Below, piece by piece: positions 8,784 to 16,610 of a stretch of DNA of 64,000 bases (within the stretch, counting starts at the first letter, position 1; every line of letters begins with the position of its first letter). The position numbers and the translations under genes are program-made. The notes beneath the pieces were generated by a model. The model did no database searches. It was not told the origin of the DNA and worked only from the letters and a program-made list of their open reading frames with translations. The DNA is from an uncultured Oscillospiraceae bacterium (GTDB taxonomy: Bacteria > Bacillota > Clostridia > Oscillospirales > Acutalibacteraceae), in assembly GCA_900545625.1 (NCBI GenBank), contig UQZS01000001.1, positions 73,970 to 137,969 on the forward strand, in the 5' to 3' direction.

Positions 8784-8874
8784 CCGTCGTTTGCTTTTCC
8801 TGCTAAAATTCGATGAAAGAAACAAGGCGGTATGCTTTTTTATCCGCTTTTCGTCGAATATTTCCAAAAATCCG

Positions 8875-10212
8875 CTATTTTTTCCGCGTAATTACCGCCG
8901 GCAGGATCTTTGGCCTTTCCTCCCCGGCGCGCTCCATTTCGCGTACAAGCATTTCGCGCAAGTGCGCGCGTTCCTTTTTATACGCAGTACTTCGAACCAG
9001 ATTATGTGCCTCGATCGGATCTTGTTCAAGGTCATAGAGGTAGTCCTCAAAATAGACCTTTGCGCTGTGCCGCGTGAGCCCGGAGCCAACGGCGCGCACG
9101 GCGTATTTGTAGCGCGCGGTACGAAAGCTTCTGCCGCACTGGCTTTCACTGATCTGCATAAACACGAAATCCCGTGCCTTTTCTTTCCCTGCGTACTGTG
9201 CAACGAGAGAGCGCCCCATATATTCAGGCGGCACATCCACGCCTGCCAAATCCAAAATCGTCGGCGGCAGGTCAATAAGGCTTACCAGCCGTTCGTCATG
9301 TCCGCCGCTTTGGAACGGCCCGCCGCAGATGACAAGCGGTGTATGCGTACAGCTGTCATGGCAGCTTCGCTTATACTCCATATTGCGGGTTTTAAAGTGT
9401 GAGCCGTGGTCGCTCGTGTATATGAGCACAGTATTTTCATAAAGCCCTTTTTCTTTTAGCTTGCGCACCAGACGCGCAACATTCTCGTCAAGCGCACGGA
9501 TCGCCGCCAGATAATCGGGATACATTTTCTCATAATCCCCGGACAGAAAGGAAAGATCTTTTGGAATCGGAGCGTCTTTATACTGTGCAAGATACTCTTT
9601 TTTCCCCTCGTAACAGCCGTGGTCGTTCTGGTGGTGCGGCTCAAGCTGTGATACAAAGAGGAAAAACGGCTTATCCGACGTCTTTTGGTCAATGTACTCC
9701 AGCGCAAAGTCATTGATACAGTCCGCGCGGTAGCCCTTAAAATCAATTTGGTTCCCGTCGCCGTCAAACACATAGCCGTCGTAGCCGTGTGAGGTGAATT
9801 CCAAAACGTCCGCCGCACGCCAATAGTCCCGGTAGCCCCCCTGCCGCGTTTTTGGGACGGCGGAATCTTCACAGTGCACCCCGATCCCCGGATAGCGGTC
9901 GGAAGCGAGGTGCCATTTACCGACATAAGCCGTCTCATAACCGGCTTCGTTAAGATGATCCGCAAGCGTTTTGGCGTGCTCCGGCAGCGCAATGCCGTTC
10001 CAATAGCAGCCGTTCTGCGTAGCATAAGTACCCGTTTGAAGACAGGCACGCGCAGGGCCGCACACCGGCTGGCAGGTAAAAGAATTGTCAAAGATCACGC
10101 CGTCGCGCGCGATCTCTGTCAGATTCGGCATGCAGTCCGCGTTCAATGTATCCCAGCGCTGCTGGTCGCTGAAATAAAAAATTATATTCGGCCGCGTATC
10201 CGTTTTTTTCAT
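8875..10212 (-). CDS. sulfatase (formylglycine-dependent, cytoplasmic form)
   Basis: 445-residue type I sulfatase hydrolysing sulfate esters, probably from host or dietary glycans. Near the N-terminus PNIIFYFSDQQRWDTL supplies the usual metal-binding aspartates; the maturation motif is Cys51-Gly-Pro-Ala-Arg55 within QPVCGPARA, so Cys51 would be oxidised to formylglycine, in an anaerobe by a radical-SAM anSME not present in this window. GKWHL near residue 100, DHGSH and a C-terminal subdomain follow. There is no signal peptide: the ATG at 10212 (RBS AAAGGTGG) opens directly into the domain, so desulfation probably occurs inside the cell after uptake. Upstream in-frame codons up to 10299 are not used. 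Substrate unknown; it could also be a phosphonate monoester hydrolase-like enzyme, but the CxPxR motif favours sulfatase. Confidence 0.92.
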   Translation of the reverse strand: MKKTDTRPNIIFYFSDQQRWDTLNADCMPNLTEIARDGVIFDNSFTCQPVCGPARACLQTGTYATQNGCYWNGIALPEHAKTLADHLNEAGYETAYVGKWHLASDRYPGIGVHCEDSAVPKTRQGGYRDYWRAADVLEFTSHGYDGYVFDGDGNQIDFKGYRADCINDFALEYIDQKTSDKPFFLFVSQLEPHHQNDHGCYEGKKEYLAQYKDAPIPKDLSFLSGDYEKMYPDYLAAIRALDENVARLVRKLKEKGLYENTVLIYTSDHGSHFKTRNMEYKRSCHDSCTHTPLVICGGPFQSGGHDERLVSLIDLPPTILDLAGVDVPPEYMGRSLVAQYAGKEKARDFVFMQISESQCGRSFRTARYKYAVRAVGSGLTRHSAKVYFEDYLYDLEQDPIEAHNLVRSTAYKKERAHLREMLVREMERAGEERPKILPAVITRKK

Positions 10213-10289
10213 TTTTGTACCACCTTTCGGCAGATATTTCACACTGCACATTTCATTATGAAAGAAAACAACGTACGATCCTTTTTTGT

Positions 10290-10319
10290 ATTGTAGCATA
10301 AAGCATACTGTCGCGGCAA
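10290..10319 (-). promoter_or_regulatory. probable sigma-A promoter for the sulfatase gene
   Basis: Minus-strand TTGCCG and TACAAT spaced by 18 bases, about 80 bases upstream of the start codon, divergent from the manA promoter. Confidence 0.5.
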
Positions 10320-10357
10320 GTTTGTGCGGAAAATTTACGGAACCTTTTTCAACCTTG

Positions 10358-10386
10358 TTGATTTCCCCGGAAAACTTTGCTAAGAT
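10358..10386 (+). promoter_or_regulatory. sigma-A promoter for the manA operon
   Basis: TTGATT and TAAGAT with a 17-base spacer, 30 bases before the manA start codon. Confidence 0.65.
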
Positions 10387-10416
10387 AGAACAAAAGAATT
10401 ATAGGGAGACAGCGCT

Positions 10417-11376
10417 ATGCTTTTACAATTACAGCCTGCATTCAAAGATTATCTTTGGGGCGGTACTCGCTTAAAGACAGACTTTGGCTTTCAAACAGAT
10501 ATGGATCCCGTAGCAGAAGGCTGGATGCTTTCCTGCCACAAGGATGGACAGAACACTGTCACAAACGGAAAGCACAAGGGAAAAACACTCACGCAAGTCA
10601 TTGCCGAAGAAGGTAAGGGCCTGCTCGGCACACACTGCGCAGACAGGGCTGAATTCCCGATTCTGATCAAACTCATTGACGCCAAACAGAATCTATCCGT
10701 GCAGGTGCACCCGGATGATGCCTATGCGCGCCGCGTGGAGGGGGAACCGGGGAAAACGGAATGCTGGTATATCCTGGACTGCGATCAGGGGGCAGAGCTG
10801 ATCTATGGCTTTAAGCAAAAAATTTCCAAAGAGGAGTTTCGCGAGCGAATCGAAAACAACACCTTTTTGGAGGTCGTCAACCACGTCAAGGTGCATAAAG
10901 GTGACTTTTTCTTCATCGAAGCAGGCACGCTGCATGCCATCGGCGGCGGGATCCTGCTCGCAGAGATCCAACAGAATTCCAACACGACCTACCGCGTTTA
11001 CGACTACGGCAGGCTTGGTGCGGACGGAAAGCCCCGTCCTTTGCACACAGAAAAAGCACTGGACGTAACCGTGACCGCGCCGCCCGACCATGCCTGTAAG
11101 CCGGAAGGGGATGTTGTGCACAAAGAAGGCTTTGCCGAACAGTTGCTGACAGCCTGCGACCTGTTCACCGTACATGCGGTAGAGGTAGAAAGCGCTTACA
11201 GCGGTGTTGCGGACAAAACCTCGTTTGTATCCGTCCTGATCACTGATGGCAGCGGCGAAATCAGCTGTAACGGGGAAACGCTTGCCTTAAAGAAGGGCGA
11301 CAGCATCTTCATTGCAGCTGACAGCGGCAGCTTTCAAATCAAAGGCAGCCTTTCCTGTGTCGTGACGAGGATTTAA
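10417..11376 (+). CDS. manA: mannose-6-phosphate isomerase, class I
   Basis: Zinc enzyme interconverting mannose 6-phosphate and fructose 6-phosphate. 319 residues, the short Firmicute form. Landmarks are FKDYLWGGTRLK at the N-terminus, FPILIKLIDAKQNLSVQVHPDD (zinc ligands Gln and His), the glutamate in GKTECWYIL, GDFFFIEAGTLHAIGGGILLAEIQQNSNTTYRVYDYGR with the third histidine, and a small C-terminal cupin. ATG with AGGGAG about eight bases upstream and its own promoter. The next gene begins three bases after the stop, and a sugar permease follows, so this looks like a small sugar-handling operon. Confidence 0.96.
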   Translation: MLLQLQPAFKDYLWGGTRLKTDFGFQTDMDPVAEGWMLSCHKDGQNTVTNGKHKGKTLTQVIAEEGKGLLGTHCADRAEFPILIKLIDAKQNLSVQVHPDDAYARRVEGEPGKTECWYILDCDQGAELIYGFKQKISKEEFRERIENNTFLEVVNHVKVHKGDFFFIEAGTLHAIGGGILLAEIQQNSNTTYRVYDYGRLGADGKPRPLHTEKALDVTVTAPPDHACKPEGDVVHKEGFAEQLLTACDLFTVHAVEVESAYSGVADKTSFVSVLITDGSGEISCNGETLALKKGDSIFIAADSGSFQIKGSLSCVVTRI

Positions 11377-11379
11377 GTC

Positions 11380-12069
11380 ATGCGTAAAAAACGCTTGAAA
11401 AAAATTATTTTGGCTTTCATCTGCCTCTGCTTGCTTGGAGCTGCTGTATTCGGCGGCATCAATGCGGCTGTCATCCTGACAGCACGGCCGCATATTTTAA
11501 CCGAGGAAGAAGCGTGCAAGCTGGATGCAGACTGCATTCTTGTGCTCGGCTGCGCCGTATATGGCAATGATATATTAAGCCCCATGCTCGAAGACCGTGT
11601 TCTGACAGGTCTTGCTCTGTATGAAGACGGCGCTTCGGACAGGCTTTTGATGAGCGGCGACCACGGGCAGAAAAATTATGATGAAGTCAACAGCATGAAA
11701 CAATATTGTGTAGACAAAGGCATAGAACCAAACGTTATATTTTTGGATCACGCCGGGTTTTCCACCTACGATTCTATGTACCGCGCACGTGACATTTTCG
11801 GTGTCCGTAAGGTCATTATTGTAACGCAGGGCTATCATCTTTACAGAGCGGTTTATATTGCGCGTGCATTGGGCTTGGAGGCGTATGGTGTTGCGGCGGA
11901 CAGGCAGGATTACGCGCTTACAACAGATGTCCGAAATCAAGTGCGCGAATCGCTTGCGCGCGTGAAGGACTTATTTACATGTATTTTCCTGCCGGAGCCG
12001 ACGTATCTTGGCGAAGCCATCCCGATCAGCGGCTCAGCTGAACTTTCCGACGACAAGGAGTATGTTTAA
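11380..12069 (+). CDS. SanA/YdcF (DUF218) family membrane-anchored protein
   Basis: 229 residues. A basic N-terminus (RKKRLKKI) is followed by one membrane helix (about residues 9-32), then an extracytoplasmic DUF218 domain with the family blocks CILVLGCAVYGN, MLEDRVLTGLALYEDG, LLMSGDHGQKNYDEVNSMKQY, VFLD-like VIFLDHAGFSTYDSMYRA and VIIVTQGYHLYRAVYIARALGL. E. coli SanA of this family affects envelope permeability (vancomycin exclusion); the biochemical function is not established. It sits between manA (three-base gap) and an MFS gene that overlaps its end. Confidence 0.88.
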   Translation: MRKKRLKKIILAFICLCLLGAAVFGGINAAVILTARPHILTEEEACKLDADCILVLGCAVYGNDILSPMLEDRVLTGLALYEDGASDRLLMSGDHGQKNYDEVNSMKQYCVDKGIEPNVIFLDHAGFSTYDSMYRARDIFGVRKVIIVTQGYHLYRAVYIARALGLEAYGVAADRQDYALTTDVRNQVRESLARVKDLFTCIFLPEPTYLGEAIPISGSAELSDDKEYV

Positions 12070-12073
12070 TTTT

Positions 12074-13309
12074 ATGCAGCGAACCTACAAAGGTACTACG
12101 ATCGCCTGCTATGCAGGGTATTTTGTGCAGGCCATCATCAATAATCTTTCCCCCATCCTGTTTATCGTTTTTCAGGAGGAATTCAGCATTTCGCTGACCC
12201 AGATCGGCAGCCTGATCCTCATCAATTTCCTTTCTCAGACCGTTGTGGACCTGATTTCCGTCAAAGTCGTAGATCGAATTGGATATAAAAAAGTCATCCT
12301 TACTTCGCACGCCTGTGCAACGGTGGGACTTATTCTGCTCGGCACGCTGCCGCGGTTCGTGTCCGCTCCTTTCCCGGCGCTGGTGCTTGCAACTGTCATT
12401 TCCGCCATGGGCAGCGGCATGATCGAAGTGACCATCAGCCCGATCGTGGACGCCATCCCGAGCGACAAAAAAGAAGCGGATATGAGCCTTTTGCACTCGT
12501 TTTACTGCTGGGGGCAAATGACCGTCGTTGCGCTTTCCACGCTGTTTGTTTGGTTTGCCGGCAACGAATACTGGTTTTTCCTGCCGTTTGCCTGGGCGTG
12601 TGTGCCGTTTGTGAACCTGTTGAATTTTGCAACGCTCCCCTTCCCGAAAACACTCAAGGAAGAAGAAAAAATTCCGCTTGGCAAGCTGTTTTCTGAACGA
12701 AATTTCCGTATCGCTATGCTGCTTATGCTGTGTGCAGGCGCTTCGGAGCTTGCGATGTCGCAGTGGTCATCGTTCTTCGCCGAAACGGGGCTCGGCGTCA
12801 CCAAAGTCATGGGCGATCTGCTCGGCCCCTGCCTGTTTGCTGTATTTATGGGGCTTGGGCGGCTGCTGTTCGGCATTTACGGCAATCGGCTGGACTTAAA
12901 AAAGGCAATGTTTTTCTGCGCGGTATTATGCATTATCTGTTATACGACCACCGCTGTCTCGCCGAATCCCCTGCTTGCGCTGTTCGGCTGCGCGCTTACA
13001 GGCTTTTCGATCAGTCTGTTTTGGCCCGGTACATTCAGTCTGGTTTCTTCGCTTTATCCGAACGGCGGTGCTGCAATGTTCGGCGTGCTTGCCATTCTGG
13101 GGGACATTGGCTGCTCGGTAGGCCCCTGGATCGTCAGCTTCGTCTCCTCTGCCGCACAGCGCGCAGACGCAAGCCTTACGGACGGCGCTGCGCTGAAAGT
13201 CGGGCTGGGCTTCGGCAATCTTTTCCCGCTCCTTTCCATTTTGGGGCTGGTGCTTTTGGGCGTGTTCCGAAAATCCGCCGGTACACGGGTTGACAAATCA
13301 AGATCATAA
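12074..13309 (+). CDS. MFS transporter, probable sugar permease
   Basis: 411-residue major facilitator protein with about 12 hydrophobic segments and the inter-helix motif KVVDRIGYKKVIL (MFS A-motif variant D-R-x-G-x-K-K) between helices 2 and 3. It resembles the FHS (fucose/glucose/H+ symporter) type in layout, for example LHSFYCWGQM in helix 5 and a PNGGAAMFGVLAILGDIGCSVGPWIV segment in the second half. The ATG at 12074 is chosen because the AAGGAG lies 13 bases before it; an earlier ATG at 12062 is only one base from that site. It overlaps or abuts the end of the SanA-like gene and follows manA, which suggests hexose or mannose-related uptake; the substrate is inference. Confidence 0.86.
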   Translation: MQRTYKGTTIACYAGYFVQAIINNLSPILFIVFQEEFSISLTQIGSLILINFLSQTVVDLISVKVVDRIGYKKVILTSHACATVGLILLGTLPRFVSAPFPALVLATVISAMGSGMIEVTISPIVDAIPSDKKEADMSLLHSFYCWGQMTVVALSTLFVWFAGNEYWFFLPFAWACVPFVNLLNFATLPFPKTLKEEEKIPLGKLFSERNFRIAMLLMLCAGASELAMSQWSSFFAETGLGVTKVMGDLLGPCLFAVFMGLGRLLFGIYGNRLDLKKAMFFCAVLCIICYTTTAVSPNPLLALFGCALTGFSISLFWPGTFSLVSSLYPNGGAAMFGVLAILGDIGCSVGPWIVSFVSSAAQRADASLTDGAALKVGLGFGNLFPLLSILGLVLLGVFRKSAGTRVDKSRS

Positions 13310-13318
13310 GCATATAAT
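13290..13318 (+). promoter_or_regulatory. consensus sigma-A promoter upstream of the FMN riboswitch
   Basis: Perfect TTGACA and TATAAT boxes with a 17-base spacer. The -35 box lies inside the last codons of the MFS gene. Confidence 0.9.
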
Positions 13319-13338
13319 GGCAGTACAAATCAACAGCT

Positions 13339-13446
13339 GTCTTCAAGGCGGGGTGAAAGTCCCCACCGGTGGTAAAAGTCCACAAGCTCTTTGCTGATCG
13401 GGTGCAATTCCCGAACCGACGGTCAAAGTCCGGATGAAAGAAGATG
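13339..13446 (+). ncRNA. FMN riboswitch (RFN element)
   Basis: The conserved RFN blocks occur in order: TCTTCAAGGCGGGGTGAAAG, CCCCACCGGTGGTAAAAGTC, the variable arm, CGGGTGCAATTCCCGAACCG, ACGGTCAAAGTCCGGATG and the closing AAAGAAGA that pairs with the 5' end. It binds FMN and, together with the terminator that follows, controls ribU and possibly the flavoprotein gene behind it. Confidence 0.96.
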
Positions 13447-13462
13447 CTTTTTCTGCACTTTC

Positions 13463-13494
13463 GCCTCGTAAGACTTGTCTTACGGGGCTTTTTC
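13463..13494 (+). terminator. riboswitch expression-platform terminator
   Basis: Stem GCCTCGTAAGA pairing with TCTTACGGGGC (one G-U), short loop, followed by five Ts. Placed 17 bases after the RFN aptamer and 45 bases before ribU: transcription stops when FMN is plentiful. Confidence 0.88.
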
Positions 13495-13539
13495 TTTGGA
13501 CAGCCGCATTTGAATATTTTTTGAAAGGGACGATGTATT

Positions 13540-14169
13540 ATGTCCGCACAAGCTGTCCGCTCCACAAAAAAGCAAAAGGTTTTTACCGGTGTGCGCATCC
13601 GTAAACTGACTGTCACTGCGCTGCTTGCTGCCGTGTCCGCCGTATTGATGTTTTTGGATTTCAGTGTGCCGCTGATGCCAAGCTTTATCAAAATGGATCT
13701 TTCCGACTTTCCTGCGCTGATCGCCTCATTTTCTTTAGGCCCTTTGAGCGGCGTTATGGTCTGTCTGTTGAAAAATCTTATCAATCTGCTGACCACCTCA
13801 ACAGGCGGTGTCGGCGAGCTTTCCAACTTTATTTTGGGCTGTTTTCTGGTGATTCCCGCAGGGCTCATATATAAGCGTAAAAAGAACCGCAAATTTGCTT
13901 TTCTCGGCGCGCTTACGGGTGCTTGCTGCATGGCTGTATTCAGCCTGTTCACCAACTATTTTATCGTTTACCCGGTCTATACCAATTTCATGCCGATGGA
14001 TGCCATCCTTGCCGCGTATCAGACGATCCTGCCTACTGTTGACAATCTTTGGAAAGCGCTCTTGGTCTTCAATGTCCCGTTTACTTTCATCAAAGGTATG
14101 CTGTGCACCGTAGTCACATTTATTTTGTATAAACGCTTATCCCCGGTTTTAAAAGGGAAAGCAGGCTGA
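13540..14169 (+). CDS. ribU: riboflavin ECF transporter S component
   Basis: 209-residue integral membrane S-component that captures riboflavin for the energy-coupling factor transporter; the EcfA/A'/T module is not in this window. After a basic 20-residue N-terminus come about six hydrophobic segments; the family blocks LLAAVSAVLMFLDFSVPLMPSF, IKMDLSDFPALIASFSLGP and GVMVCLLKNLINLL are RibU-typical. The FMN riboswitch immediately upstream is independent evidence for the substrate. ATG with GAAAGGGACG upstream. The flavin reductase-like gene starts 14 bases after the stop. Confidence 0.95.
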   Translation: MSAQAVRSTKKQKVFTGVRIRKLTVTALLAAVSAVLMFLDFSVPLMPSFIKMDLSDFPALIASFSLGPLSGVMVCLLKNLINLLTTSTGGVGELSNFILGCFLVIPAGLIYKRKKNRKFAFLGALTGACCMAVFSLFTNYFIVYPVYTNFMPMDAILAAYQTILPTVDNLWKALLVFNVPFTFIKGMLCTVVTFILYKRLSPVLKGKAG

Positions 14170-14182
14170 ACGGAGGAAAACC

Positions 14183-14764
14183 ATGCCGAAAAAGGACGTT
14201 CTGTTTTTGGATGCCTGCGTGCGCGCGGACGCTTCACGCACACTCGATCTCGCCAACCGATTTTTATCCAAATTGGCGGATGCGCAGATCACGCATTTGA
14301 AGCTCGACGCGCTCGGGCTGCAGCCCCTCGATAAAGCGCGGCTGCACGAACGTGATCGCCTTTTGCATGACGGTCAAACCGATGCGTCCTTTTTTGTGCA
14401 TGCCAACACCTTCCGAAACGCACAATGGATCGTGATTGCGGCGCCGTATTGGGACTTTTCTTTTCCGGCGCTGTTGAAGCTTTATGTTGAAAATGTGAGC
14501 TGCTCAGGGGTGACCTTTGCTTACGACGAGACAGGTCGACCCGTAAGCCTCTGCCGCGCAAAACGGCTGGTTTACATCACAACAGCAGGCGGATACATCG
14601 GTGAAAATGACTATGGATTCACTTATATTCGTGCCGTTATGGAACAGTTTTTCGGCGTAAAGCAGTCGTATCGCATTGCTGCAGAAGGGCTAGATATTAT
14701 CGGCAATGATCCGCAGACGATCTTAACGGACACTGAATCGCAGTTCTCAGAGGCCCTCTGTTAA
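14183..14764 (+). CDS. NAD(P)H-dependent flavodoxin-fold oxidoreductase (azoreductase/YwqN-like)
   Basis: 193-residue FMN-dependent quinone/azo-type reductase. The N-terminal strand VLFLDACVRADASRTLDLA matches the SPRG-SRS phosphate-binding start of the flavodoxin-like family, and the second FMN loop APYWDFSFPALLKLYVENVS is clear, with TTAGGYIG as the third. The family reduces quinones, nitro or azo compounds; the true substrate is unknown. ATG with GGAGG five bases upstream and only 14 bases after ribU, so it is probably under the same FMN riboswitch. Confidence 0.87.
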   Translation: MPKKDVLFLDACVRADASRTLDLANRFLSKLADAQITHLKLDALGLQPLDKARLHERDRLLHDGQTDASFFVHANTFRNAQWIVIAAPYWDFSFPALLKLYVENVSCSGVTFAYDETGRPVSLCRAKRLVYITTAGGYIGENDYGFTYIRAVMEQFFGVKQSYRIAAEGLDIIGNDPQTILTDTESQFSEALC

Positions 14765-14816
14765 GAAAAAGCATTTTGAAATTGTCAATTTTTTTGCAAA
14801 ATGTGTCCGTCTGCGG

Positions 14817-14845
14817 TTGACAAGCCCAGCGTTCCGTTATACAAT
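14817..14845 (+). promoter_or_regulatory. sigma-A promoter upstream of the SAM riboswitch
   Basis: TTGACA and TACAAT with a 17-base spacer, about 30 bases before the S-box aptamer. Confidence 0.8.
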
Positions 14846-14874
14846 GTTTGATACAAACGGATATACCTAATATT

Positions 14875-14972
14875 CCTTATAAAGAGTGACGGAGGGACAG
14901 GCCCTGTGAAGTCCGGCAACCTGCACGCAGTGCAAGGTGCCAAATCCCACAGCGTTTAGCTGAAAGATAAGG
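14875..14972 (+). ncRNA. SAM-I riboswitch (S-box leader)
   Basis: Conserved S-box blocks in order: P1 strand CCTTATAAAGAGTG, GGAGGGACAGGCCCTGTGAA, GTCCGGCAACC, GGTGCCAAATCCC, AGCTGAAAGATAAGG closing P1. Binds S-adenosylmethionine and switches off metK. Confidence 0.96.
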
Positions 14973-14979
14973 TGATGAG

Positions 14980-15014
14980 AAAAGCACCGCGGGCCGCGCC
15001 CGAGGTGCTTTTTT
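14980..15014 (+). terminator. S-box expression-platform terminator
   Basis: AGCACC-CGGGC stem pairing with GCCCG-GGTGCT and followed by six Ts, directly behind the SAM-I aptamer and 48 bases before metK. Confidence 0.9.
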
Positions 15015-15062
15015 GCAAGGATATGTATCCGCCTGGATTTTTAAAAGGAGACTGTACAACAT

Positions 15063-16250
15063 ATGACAAAACATCTTTTTACATCCGAATCCGTAACGGA
15101 AGGGCATCCTGATAAGGTTTGCGATACCGTTTCCGATGCGATTTTAGACGCAATTTTGGCACAGGATCCGAACGGTCGTGTCGCGTGCGAGACGACCTGC
15201 ATCACGAACCGACTGATGGTCATGGGTGAGATCACCACGACCGCAAAGGTAGATATTGAAAAAATTGCACGCGATGTCGTATGCGACATCGGCTATGATA
15301 ATGACGACACCGGCTTCAATGGGCATACCTGCCGCGTAGAGATCGCCATCGACAAGCAATCGGCAGATATTGCCATGGGCGTGGATGCTTCCTATGAACT
15401 AAAAACGGGTAAACAGGATGACTACAACCTGCATGGCGCGGGCGACCAAGGGATGATGTTCGGATATGCCTGCTGCGAAACGCCGGAACTCATGCCGCTT
15501 CCGATCGCCCTGGCGCATAAACTCGCAAAGCGTCTGACCGACGTGCGCAAGGACGGTACACTGCCGTACCTGTTCCCGGACGGCAAAACGCAGGTTACGG
15601 TTGAGTACGATGACAACAAGCCTGTTCGTGTTGATACAATCGTTGTTTCTGCGCAGCACCGCGCAGAGATCCCGCTTACACAGATCCGCTCAGACATTTT
15701 ACAGCATGTCATTAAGCCCGTTGTACCTGAAAATCTGTTTGACGAAGATACGATCATTTATGTCAACCCCACGGGTAGGTTTGTCACAGGCGGTCCTGCA
15801 GGGGATTCCGGGCTCACGGGCCGAAAGATCATCGTGGATACATACGGCGGCATCGGCCGTCACGGCGGCGGCTGCTTTTCCGGCAAGGATCCGACCAAGG
15901 TAGACCGTTCCGCCGCATACGCAGCGCGGTATGTTGCAAAAAACATTGTCGCGGCAGGTCTTGCAAGACGCTGTGAGATCCAGCTTGCTTACGCCATCGG
16001 CGTTGCGAATCCGGTTTCGGTCATGGTTGACACATTCGGGACGGGTACGCTTTCGGATGACGTATTAAGCGAAATCGTTACCGAGGTGTTTGACTTGCGG
16101 CCGGCGGCAATCATCGAATATCTGGATCTGCGCCGCCCGATCTATCGCCCGCTTGCCGCTTACGGTCACATGGGCAGAACAGATCTGGATCTGACATGGG
16201 AGCGAACCGACCGCGTTGACGCATTAAGAAAAGCGGCCGGCACACTTTAA
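15063..16250 (+). CDS. metK: S-adenosylmethionine synthetase
   Basis: Makes SAM from methionine and ATP; soluble tetramer. 395 residues, normal length. Signature blocks: [16 protein letters not shown] with the catalytic His and metal Asp, [13 protein letters not shown] (here [19 protein letters not shown]), the phosphate-loop region [21 protein letters not shown] and [37 protein letters not shown] with AAAAGGAG upstream. Its leader holds a complete S-box riboswitch, promoter and terminator, so product feedback control is clear from the sequence. Confidence 0.98.
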   Translation: MTKHLFTSESVTEGHPDKVCDTVSDAILDAILAQDPNGRVACETTCITNRLMVMGEITTTAKVDIEKIARDVVCDIGYDNDDTGFNGHTCRVEIAIDKQSADIAMGVDASYELKTGKQDDYNLHGAGDQGMMFGYACCETPELMPLPIALAHKLAKRLTDVRKDGTLPYLFPDGKTQVTVEYDDNKPVRVDTIVVSAQHRAEIPLTQIRSDILQHVIKPVVPENLFDEDTIIYVNPTGRFVTGGPAGDSGLTGRKIIVDTYGGIGRHGGGCFSGKDPTKVDRSAAYAARYVAKNIVAAGLARRCEIQLAYAIGVANPVSVMVDTFGTGTLSDDVLSEIVTEVFDLRPAAIIEYLDLRRPIYRPLAAYGHMGRTDLDLTWERTDRVDALRKAAGTL

Positions 16251-16337
16251 TTGGCAGTTTTGTAAAAATTTAGGAATCGTATATCCACGCTGTTTCGAGC
16301 TATACTATCAATAAGCATTGATAAGGAGTTGAGAAAT

Positions 16338-16556
16338 ATGCTGGATAGGATCGCGCTGATTCTGGTCATCATCGGCGGCATCAACTGGGGCTCCATCGGG
16401 CTTTTCCAATTTGATATTGTCGGCTGGATCTTCGGCGGGCAGGACGCCGTAATCAGCAGAATCATTTATACGCTTGTCGCCATTGCGGCGGTTTGGTGCA
16501 TCTCCCTGCTCTTCCGCGAAAGCGAAGTCCTTGCACCCGCCGATAACGATGAGTAA
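16338..16556 (+). CDS. DUF378 domain-containing small membrane protein
   Basis: 72-residue protein with two hydrophobic helices: LDRIALILVIIGGINWGSIGLF carries the INWG motif typical of DUF378, and the second helix is IIYTLVAIAAVWCISLLF. A short acidic tail (about eight residues) ends it. The ATG at 16338 has AAGGAG about nine bases upstream; an in-frame TTG at 16329 lies too close to that site. Function unknown. It is flanked by metK and a terminator and looks monocistronic or a weak read-through of metK. Confidence 0.85.
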   Translation: MLDRIALILVIIGGINWGSIGLFQFDIVGWIFGGQDAVISRIIYTLVAIAAVWCISLLFRESEVLAPADNDE

Positions 16557-16571
16557 CCGTTAACAAAAGCT

Positions 16572-16606
16572 AAAACGGCGCTGTGTTTTTGCACAGCGCC
16601 GTTTTT
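16572..16606. terminator. bidirectional intrinsic terminator
   Basis: Fourteen-bp stem AAAACGGCGCTGTG pairing with CACAGCGCCGTTTT, small T-rich loop, flanked by A and T runs. Ends both the DUF378 gene (plus) and rqcH (minus). Confidence 0.93.
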
Positions 16607-16610
16607 CTGC

